Source: Pseudomonadota bacterium (GTDB lineage: Bacteria > Pseudomonadota > Gammaproteobacteria > Burkholderiales > Rhodocyclaceae). Taken from it: a stretch of DNA of 54,280 nt. The DNA lies in the NCBI GenBank assembly GCA_018241685.1, contig JAFEDJ010000040.1, positions 1-54,280 on the forward strand. Direction: 5' to 3'. A program made the position numbers and the translations under genes. Positions 49,133 through 54,280 of this stretch are shown here, piece by piece; position 1 is the first letter of the stretch; every line of letters begins with the position of its first letter. Under the pieces are notes generated by a model. It did not search any database. It was not told the origin of the DNA and saw nothing but the letters and a program-made list of their open reading frames with translations.

Positions 49133-49579
49133 CTAGTTGCCGAGGCGGCTTTTCACCAGTTTGGAGACCTCGGCCATGTCGGCCTTGCCGGCCAGTTGCG
49201 GCTTGAGGACGGCCATCAGCTTGCCCATGTCGGCCGGGCCGCTGGCGCCAGTGCTGGCGACGGCTGCGTCGATGATCGCAACGATCTGTTCGGTGCTCAG
49301 GCCGGCGGGCTTGTAGGCGGTCAGTACGTCGATCTCGAAGCGCTCCGCGCTGGCCAGGTCGAAGCGCTGGGCAGCCTCGTACTGGGCGACGGAGTCGCGG
49401 CGCTGCTTGAGCATCGTGTCCACGACGGCGACCACTGCGGCGTCGTCCAGCTCGATGCGCTCATCCACTTCTTTTTGCTTGATGGCGGCGAGAAGCAGGC
49501 GAAGGGCGGACAGGCGGGCAGTTTCCTTGGCACGCATGGCGGCCTTCATGTCGTCGTTGATGCGGACCTTGAGAGACAT
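49133..49579 (-). CDS. yqeY: GatB/YqeY domain protein
   Basis: 148 residues, single YqeY domain: MKAAMRAKETARLSALRLL, then IKQKEVDERIELDD and QRRDSVAQYEAAQRFDLA, and STGASGPADMGKLMAVLKPQ with the GKVMGxLMP-like ending. The domain resembles the tail of GatB, which binds tRNA in the amidotransferase; a standalone role is not settled. It sits between rpsU and dnaG, an insertion common in this group. ATG 49579 was chosen at MSLKVRINDDMKAAMRAK; the frame extends beyond, but lacks family sequence. Confidence 0.93.
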   Translation of the reverse strand: MSLKVRINDDMKAAMRAKETARLSALRLLLAAIKQKEVDERIELDDAAVVAVVDTMLKQRRDSVAQYEAAQRFDLASAERFEIDVLTAYKPAGLSTEQIVAIIDAAVASTGASGPADMGKLMAVLKPQLAGKADMAEVSKLVKSRLGN

Positions 49580-49657
49580 GGGGGTTCCTTGCTGGAGGCG
49601 GCCCGTAGGCCGGTGGCGCCGGAGGGACGAGTGTTCGGCGCAACGAAAAAGCACAAA

Positions 49658-49694
49658 CGCCACGCGCTCGCGCAGAAGCGCGTATCGCGTGGCG
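49658..49694 (-). terminator. Intrinsic terminator or attenuator after rpsU
   Basis: CGCCACGCG (49658-49666) pairs with CGCGTGGCG (49686-49694), with an inner CGCG stem. On the minus strand it is followed by TTTGTGCTTTTTCG. It lies 29 bases after rpsU, as in the E. coli operon, where a terminator there lowers dnaG expression relative to rpsU. Confidence 0.75.
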
Positions 49695-49723
49695 ATCGGG
49701 AAGCGTGTACTCGCGGGTGTCGC

Positions 49724-49936
49724 TTAGTACATCTTCGGGGGCAGGGTCTGGCTGCGGAGGCGCTTGTGATGGCGCTTGACCGCGGCAGCCAGCTTGCGCT
49801 TGCGCTCGGCGGTCGGCTTCTCGTAGAACTCGCGGGAGCGGAGTTCGGGCAGCAGGCCCACTTTTTCGATGGTGCGCTTGAAGCGGCGGATGGCTACTTC
49901 AAACGGCTCGTTTTCTTTGACGCGGATACCCGGCAT
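49724..49936 (-). CDS. rpsU: 30S ribosomal protein S21
   Basis: 70 residues. IRVKENEPFEVAIRRFKRTI, PELRSREFYEKPTAERKRK and the basic tail KRHHKRLRSQTLPPK are the S21 sequence. It supports start-site selection on mRNA in the 30S subunit. First gene of the macromolecular synthesis operon; preceded by a promoter on the minus strand at 49977-50005. Confidence 0.98.
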   Translation of the reverse strand: MPGIRVKENEPFEVAIRRFKRTIEKVGLLPELRSREFYEKPTAERKRKLAAAVKRHHKRLRSQTLPPKMY

Positions 49937-49976
49937 TGCGTGCTTCCTTGAAAATTCTTTGGACGGAAAGAATAAG

Positions 49977-50005
49977 AGTATAACCAAGTCGACTGGGTCT
50001 ACCAA
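49977..50005 (-). promoter_or_regulatory. Candidate sigma-70 promoter of the rpsU operon
   Basis: On the minus strand TTGGTA (-35) and TATACT (-10) are separated by exactly 17 bases, about 40 bases ahead of the rpsU ATG. Both hexamers are close to consensus, as expected for a ribosomal operon. Confidence 0.65.
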
Positions 50006-50067
50006 GTCCACTTTTCGCTTTGTCGTTCGTGGCAGGGTAAAATCCCGGTTTTTCCGCGGACCTCGCA

Positions 50068-51102
50068 ATGCTTGTTCTGGGTATCGAATCCTCCTGCGAC
50101 GAGACGGGTGTCGCGATTTACGACACCGACAAGGGCATGTTGCTGGCCCATCGCCTGCACTCCCAGATCGATCTCCATGCGGCCTATGGCGGCGTGGTGC
50201 CTGAACTGGCGTCCCGCGACCATATCCGGCGTCTGCCGCTGCTGTTGCGGGAGACCCTCGACGCGACGGGGCTGGGCATGGGCGATATCGACGCGATTGC
50301 CTACACTGCCGGTCCGGGGCTGGCTGGCGCGCTGCTGGTTGGTGCGAGTGTCGCCGAAGCCCTGGGGGTGGCGCTGAATGTGCCTGTTCTGCCTGTGCAT
50401 CACCTGGAAGGGCATCTGCTGTCGCCGCTGCTGTCGGCCGATCCGCCCACCTTTCCATTCGTAGCTCTGCTGGTTTCTGGTGGGCACACGCAGTTGATGC
50501 GGGTGGCCGGCGTTGGCGACTATGTGCTCCTCGGCGAGACTGTCGACGATGCGGCGGGGGAGGCCTTCGACAAGACGGCCAAGCTCATCGGTCTGGGTTA
50601 TCCCGGCGGGCCGGCGCTTGCGAAGCTGGCGCTGCAGGGGACGCCCGGTCGTTTCAAGCTGCCGCGTCCCATGCTGCACAGCAAGGATTTCGATTTCAGT
50701 TTCAGTGGACTGAAAACGGCAGTGTTGACGGCCGCAACGGCGCCGGATTTCCGTGAGGAGGATAAGGCCGATCTGGCGGCGGAGTTCCAGGCGGCGGCGG
50801 TGGAGGTCCTGGTCGCCAAGTCGATGGCGGCCATGCGCCATACCGGTCTGAAGCAGTTGGTCGTGGCTGGCGGGGTCGGTGCGAACCAGGTGTTGCGGGT
50901 TCAGCTGGATGCGGCCGCTGCAAAGCGGAAGGCCAGGGTGTATTACCCCGAACTGGAGCTGTGCACCGACAATGGGGCGATGATCGCATTTGCCGGCGCA
51001 CTGCGCTTTGCGGCAGGGGAGCAAGGCGGCGATGGAAGCGGCCGCTTTGCGGTTCGGCCCCGCTGGAGCCTGCAGGAGATCGTTCAGCCCGTCGTGGCCT
51101 GA
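50068..51102 (+). CDS. tsaD: tRNA N6-adenosine threonylcarbamoyltransferase
   Basis: 344 residues. It transfers the threonylcarbamoyl group to A37 of tRNAs reading ANN codons, with TsaB, TsaC and TsaE. Metal-binding HHLEGH, the ATP/substrate region LLVSGGHTQL, VDDAAGEAFDKTAKLIGLGYPGG and VAGGVGANQVLR are present. The N-terminus MLVLGIESSCDETGVAIYD is typical. It is divergent from rpsU, the same neighbour relationship as in many proteobacteria, and convergent with plsY ten bases away. Confidence 0.98.
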   Translation: MLVLGIESSCDETGVAIYDTDKGMLLAHRLHSQIDLHAAYGGVVPELASRDHIRRLPLLLRETLDATGLGMGDIDAIAYTAGPGLAGALLVGASVAEALGVALNVPVLPVHHLEGHLLSPLLSADPPTFPFVALLVSGGHTQLMRVAGVGDYVLLGETVDDAAGEAFDKTAKLIGLGYPGGPALAKLALQGTPGRFKLPRPMLHSKDFDFSFSGLKTAVLTAATAPDFREEDKADLAAEFQAAAVEVLVAKSMAAMRHTGLKQLVVAGGVGANQVLRVQLDAAAAKRKARVYYPELELCTDNGAMIAFAGALRFAAGEQGGDGSGRFAVRPRWSLQEIVQPVVA

Positions 51103-51112
51103 GTCGTGGGTT

Positions 51113-51724
51113 TCAGGCCGATTTCTTTTTGCTGCCGATACGCCCTTCCTGACCGGCGCGCAAACGTTTGATGTTGTCCTTGTGACGCCAGATCAGTAGG
51201 GCGGACATGCAAGCGATGGCGATGATCCAGATGTTGTCGAGCCCGAGCAAGGCGCTGAACAGGGGGGCTGCCAGTGCTGCGCTCAGGGCTGCGAGGGATG
51301 AATAACGGAAGGTGAAGGCCACGAAAAGCCATGTGCCGAGGGTGGCGAGCCCGAGCCAGCCGCTGGCTCCGAGCAGAACGCCGGCGGCAGTGGCGACGCC
51401 TTTGCCGCCCTTGAAACCCAGGAATATGGGGAAGAGGTGGCCGAGAAAGGCGACGAGGCCTGCCGCCGCGATGGCTGGCACGTCCAGTCCCTGAGAGGCG
51501 GCAAAGGACGCAGCCAGCGTGACCGCCAGCCAGCCTTTGAAGGCATCACCCAATAGCGTTAATGCGGCGGCGAGTTTGTTGCCGCTGCGCAGGACATTGG
51601 TGGCGCCAGGATTGCCGGAGCCGTAGGTGCGAGGGTCGGCCATGCCGAAAAGTCGGGAGACGACGACCGCGAAGGGAATGGAGCCGAGCAGATAGGCGGC
51701 GGCAAGCAGAAGCGCGAGTTGCAT
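51113..51724 (-). CDS. plsY: Acyl-phosphate:glycerol-3-phosphate acyltransferase
   Basis: 203 residues, five or so membrane helices. LLGSIPFAVVVSRLFGMADPR, then GSGNPGATNVLR and FKGGKGVATAAGVLLG are the three conserved PlsY motifs. It makes lysophosphatidate from acyl-phosphate at the inner membrane, the first step of phospholipid synthesis. The C-terminal tail is basic (GRIGSKKKSA). ATG 51724. The folB gene is divergent to it. Confidence 0.97.
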   Translation of the reverse strand: MQLALLLAAAYLLGSIPFAVVVSRLFGMADPRTYGSGNPGATNVLRSGNKLAAALTLLGDAFKGWLAVTLAASFAASQGLDVPAIAAAGLVAFLGHLFPIFLGFKGGKGVATAAGVLLGASGWLGLATLGTWLFVAFTFRYSSLAALSAALAAPLFSALLGLDNIWIIAIACMSALLIWRHKDNIKRLRAGQEGRIGSKKKSA

Positions 51725-51771
51725 GTTGTTTTGGGCGCTGACCAGGGTGGGCGCAATTTTAGCTGGGACGA

Positions 51772-52170
51772 ATGATGGATTTTATTTTTATCGAGGCATT
51801 GAGGGTGAAATCCCGTGTCGGGATTTATCCGCGCGAGAGAGTGGCCGCGCAGACGCTGGAGCTGAATCTCACTTTCGGGGTGCCGGATGCGGCTGCGGAG
51901 CATGATGACATTGCCGACACTATCGACTACGCAAAGGTGATCGAACGGATCCGCAATGAGTTGGCCGTTCGGCAATTCAATCTGATAGAAACGCTAGGCG
52001 AATTCATCGTCAATTTGCTGTTTGATGAATTCGGAGCCCCGTGGGTCAAGCTCGCCATAGCGAAGATCGGGGTAATGAAGGACGTGAAGCGTGTGGGCGT
52101 ATTCATTGAGCGCGGCCGCGACGGACTGGCGCCGCCGCCACACTCTCCGACCGCGGGTTTGCCGCATTGA
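51772..52170 (+). CDS. folB: Dihydroneopterin aldolase
   Basis: 132 residues. FIEALRVKSRVGIYPRER is the family start, ADTIDYAKVIERIRNEL the second block and FNLIETLGEFIVNLLFDEF the third, which carries the active-site glutamate. It converts dihydroneopterin to hydroxymethyl-dihydropterin and glycolaldehyde in folate synthesis. Two adjacent ATGs (51772, 51775) are both possible. It has a proline-rich tail (PPPHSPTAGLPH) beyond the core. The gap to plsY is 47 bases, so the promoters must overlap. Confidence 0.95.
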   Translation: MMDFIFIEALRVKSRVGIYPRERVAAQTLELNLTFGVPDAAAEHDDIADTIDYAKVIERIRNELAVRQFNLIETLGEFIVNLLFDEFGAPWVKLAIAKIGVMKDVKRVGVFIERGRDGLAPPPHSPTAGLPH

Positions 52171-52194
52171 GCATGCGGCAAACCCGGTCGGCAA

Positions 52195-52581
52195 TCAGGC
52201 TGCGGCGACAGGTGCGTCTGCGCGCAATTCGTCGAGGGGCTTGCCCTGGGCCAGCCAGTCGATTACCCATTGGGGCTTGCGGCCATGGCCGGTCCAGCCG
52301 ATGGCGGCATTTTCCGGGTGGCGGAACTTGATTACCGATGCCGGCTTGGCGGCTGCCTTCTTGGCCGGCTTGGCTGCGGCTTTCTTGGGGGCTGCCGGTG
52401 CGGCTTTTTCCGGGTTTTCCTGGCCGATGACTTCGGTCAGGCTCATGCCGTGCTCTGCAGCCAGCTTCTGCATGCGCTTCAGCAGGTCTTTCTTGGCGGA
52501 ATCGGAACGGCGCCGAATCTCGGTTTCGACTTTGGTTTGCAGGCGGCGCAATTCGGTAAGGGAGAGCGAGGAGATGTCCAT
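52195..52581 (-). CDS. H-NS family nucleoid-associated protein
   Basis: 128 residues. An N-terminal dimerisation helix (LTELRRLQTKVETEIRRR) with a coiled region, then a Lys/Ala/Pro-rich linker (PKKAAAKPAKKAAAKP), and a C-terminal DNA-binding domain FRHPENAAIGWTGHGRKPQW, the variant of the H-NS loop seen in betaproteobacteria. It silences AT-rich, often acquired, DNA. The linker carries more positive charge than in E. coli H-NS, which may add DNA contacts. It stands alone, convergent with folB 24 bases away. Confidence 0.94.
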   Translation of the reverse strand: MDISSLSLTELRRLQTKVETEIRRRSDSAKKDLLKRMQKLAAEHGMSLTEVIGQENPEKAAPAAPKKAAAKPAKKAAAKPASVIKFRHPENAAIGWTGHGRKPQWVIDWLAQGKPLDELRADAPVAAA

Positions 52582-52720
52582 GGCGTTTCATTCCTTCAGC
52601 TTGGAGCTGAGCTACTGTTGATGTGGTGAGGCGGTCGTAAGGTGCCGTCTTGTAGGATGTTTATTGCTGTTCTTATTTTGCCACCGTTTTCCGGTGATTT
52701 GGCAAGTGTTTTATTTCCAT

Positions 52721-53212
52721 TTATTCGAGTGCCACGCTGACCAGCTTGGGCTTGAGTATTTGAAGCAGGTCGTGGGGGTGAACCCCTACGAGAAATCCGC
52801 GGCGCCCGCCGTTGATATAAATCAGGGGCAGGTCGAGGATGCTGTTTTCCATAAAGACGGGCAGTGTCTTCTTTGTGCCGAATGGAGAGGTGCCGCCCAC
52901 GAGGTAACCCGTGTGGCGCTGCGCAACCGCGGGGTCGCAAGGGGTGATCTGCTTGTGGTCGGCCTGCCGAGCCAACTCCTTTGTGGAAACCTTGCGGTCG
53001 CCGTGCATCAATACGATCAGGGGCTGGCGTGCCTCGTCTTCCATTACCAGTGTCTTGACGACTGCATGCTCGGGAACATTGAGTTCCCGTGCCGATACAC
53101 GGGTGCCACCATGCTCCTCGTAAGCGTAGAGATGAGTTGAGAAGGCTGCCTTGTGCTGGCGTAGAAAGCGGGTGGCCGGTGTTTCCGGTGCATTGTGATC
53201 TTGGCGGGCCAT
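52721..53212 (-). CDS. ybaK: Cys-tRNA(Pro)/Cys deacylase (YbaK/EbsC family)
   Basis: 163 residues. TPATRFLRQHKAAFSTHLYAYE, the HAVVKTLVM strand, and the GYLVGGTSPFGTKKTLPVF loop are YbaK features. It removes cysteine wrongly attached to tRNA-Pro. The start MARQDHNAPETPATRF at 53212 is in line with family ends; the frame extends further upstream. The methyltransferase gene lies 25 bases upstream on the same strand. Confidence 0.95.
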   Translation of the reverse strand: MARQDHNAPETPATRFLRQHKAAFSTHLYAYEEHGGTRVSARELNVPEHAVVKTLVMEDEARQPLIVLMHGDRKVSTKELARQADHKQITPCDPAVAQRHTGYLVGGTSPFGTKKTLPVFMENSILDLPLIYINGGRRGFLVGVHPHDLLQILKPKLVSVALE

Positions 53213-53237
53213 GGTTTTGCTGGAAATGAATCGTGAG

Positions 53238-53810
53238 TCACAGGTCAAGTTGACCGGAAATATCCCGTGGAGTTTCGAAGAGATTGCCCTGAATTTCATC
53301 ACCAGGGCGCAAATTCCCTTCATGGGCCAATAGCCAGCGCTTGATGTCGATCAGATAGCCTTTTTCATTGTGGGCGAATCCGCCGATTCCGGAGTGCGTG
53401 ACGACCCGGTGACAGGGAATGACGAGGGGAAAGGGGTTGTCGCCGCAGGCCTGCCCGACCGCGCGGGGAACGCTGTCTACATCCTTTGCGAGGTCACCGT
53501 AGGTGCGCGTTTGGCCGCAGGGGATGGCTGCAATGGCGGCCCATATCCGACGGCGGTACTGGCTCCCCTGAATGAGCAGTGGCAGCGTGAATCGGACGTT
53601 GGGATCCTGCAGGTAGCGCTCTATTTGCGCGATGGCCTTTTCGGCCAGTTCGTCGTGTGCCGGTTGCAGCGGGTGCTCGTTCGGCAGAAAGACGATTTGG
53701 TCGATAAAGCCGGCACACGTGGCAATGCCGATGTGGCCGAATGGCATCGGCATGACCGCCGAGAACAAGGGCGATGGATTGCCAGCGCTGGGCAAAGGGG
53801 AGGAGGGCAT
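53238..53810 (-). CDS. ogt: Methylated-DNA--protein-cysteine methyltransferase
   Basis: 190 residues. The acceptor Cys133 lies in VIPCHRVV, and YRRRIWAAIAAIPCGQTRTYGDLA is the helix that flips out the base. It removes methyl groups from O6-methylguanine or O4-methylthymine by irreversible self-alkylation. It lacks an Ada regulatory domain, so the Ogt-type is more likely. ATG 53810 has no clear ribosome site; a later start at 53753 (MPFGHIGIATC) would give a shorter protein and is possible. The neighbour is ybaK downstream. Confidence 0.92.
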   Translation of the reverse strand: MPSSPLPSAGNPSPLFSAVMPMPFGHIGIATCAGFIDQIVFLPNEHPLQPAHDELAEKAIAQIERYLQDPNVRFTLPLLIQGSQYRRRIWAAIAAIPCGQTRTYGDLAKDVDSVPRAVGQACGDNPFPLVIPCHRVVTHSGIGGFAHNEKGYLIDIKRWLLAHEGNLRPGDEIQGNLFETPRDISGQLDL

Positions 53811-54171
53811 GGCACGAATTGTGCGCCCCGCTTCGCCGGCTCGGCAAGAGTGCCCTCAGCTTTGCGGAACGGTGAGTTTCGAGCTTTCGGCCTGCGGCCT
53901 ATTCGGGGTGGCGGATGCTTCGTTAGGCGTTGAGGAATACCGGGTCAGGCATATCGGTGGTTCGACTTGCCGATTTCGCGGTGGGCCTGGAACTATTGCC
54001 GGGGAGCATTTGACGCGAAGCCGTATGTCTTGATGCGCGGACTCGGGGGCGGGGGCTTAATTCCGGTGTGTTCGTGTAACACCGCGAGGCTGTCGGGTTT
54101 GTCGCGTTTGTCGAATTTGGGGGCTGCAATGTTGGGCGTGCCCGCTTTAAAGGCGTCCCCTTACACACAAT
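53811..54171. other. Gap between ogt-type gene and the transposase end
   Basis: This 361-base stretch has no convincing gene. It has a CGGTGT/ACACCG hairpin near 54064-54084, three tandem nine-base repeats (GTCGGGTTT, GTCGCGTTT, GTCGAATTT) at 54092-54118, and, near 54160, TTACACACAA, which resembles the TTATACACAA core of Tn5-type insertion sequence ends. The remainder is unassigned. Confidence 0.5.
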
Positions 54172-54280
54172 TCAGCCCTGATCCATTTTCCTTGCCTGGC
54201 GCATGCCTTCGACAAAGACAGCCAGCTGCTGGAGACCGAGCCAGATTGTCTTGGCGCCGGGCTCACCATCATGTCGGCGG
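54172..54280 (-). mobile_element. IS4-family transposase C-terminus (partial)
   Basis: The last 36 codons of a leftward frame read into the right edge: DGEPGAKTIWLGLQQLAVF followed by VEGMRQARKMDQG. The phrase DGxPGxKTxWxGLQRL is the tail of DDE transposases of the IS4 family. The catalytic part lies beyond the window. A Tn5-like end sequence is seen about 12 bases after the stop, so the element probably ends near 54150. Confidence 0.6.

Noticed and set aside
53923..54168. 81-codon minus-strand frame between the methyltransferase and the transposase end
   Set aside because: Low-complexity Thr/Arg/Pro-rich text with no family resemblance and no ribosome site.

Overview
This is a high-GC chromosomal segment from a betaproteobacterium, most likely a Rhodocyclales/Azoarcus-type relative. 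The assignment is inferred from protein style, from the rpsU-yqeY-dnaG-rpoD order, and from a tRNA-Ile(CAU) gene whose anticodon loop is split by a group I intron, a site known from Azoarcus. No database search was possible, so the genus is not fixed. Genes are tightly packed, mostly in short operons with 1-4 base overlaps.

Left part (1-9300). A partial glutamate/aspartate-binding protein gene runs off the edge. A putative Fur-controlled PepSY/cytochrome b561 pair follows, then pyrC, a small lipoprotein, a DUF3025 protein and gpmI. Between gpmI and an NDH-2-like flavoprotein sits a visibly less GC-rich two-gene cassette (SMC/RecF-like ATPase plus DUF4276-like protein) that looks imported and resembles a defence module. 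An Rrf2/IscR-type regulator with a palindrome at its own start follows.

9440-16920 is one five-gene operon read leftward: SWIM zinc finger, DUF5691, MoxR-type AAA+ ATPase, DUF5682 (TraB/EreA/ChaN-like motifs) and VWA protein. It is a conserved but poorly understood ATPase-centred system.

17222-33788 holds an orphan Wzz-like coiled-coil membrane protein; a leftward acyl-CoA operon (SDR dehydrogenase, thiolase, acyl-CoA dehydrogenase, AMACR-like CaiB/BaiF protein, enoyl-CoA hydratase) that fits oxidation of 2-methyl-branched acyl-CoAs such as those from isoleucine, with a divergent AraC regulator; a dCache-GAF-HD-GYP c-di-GMP phosphodiesterase; an acyltransferase-3 membrane protein; and an operon of an NmrA-like reductase, a DODA-type dioxygenase, cytochrome b561 and two YceI proteins with a divergent LysR regulator.

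33949-42613 is the most unusual block: five tightly spaced genes encoding four c-type cytochromes with two CXXCH sites each (two of them tandem paralogues of the RoxA/di-heme peroxidase type) and a lipoprotein. It looks like a dedicated extracytoplasmic oxidation system of unknown substrate.

The right part (42742-54280) has tpx, a group III truncated haemoglobin, dgkA, an unknown Ser/Ala-rich protein, the intron-split tRNA-Ile, the macromolecular synthesis operon, tsaD, plsY, folB, an H-NS-family gene, ybaK, an ogt-type methyltransferase, and at the edge the C-terminus of an IS4-family transposase. No rRNA or CRISPR array was seen.
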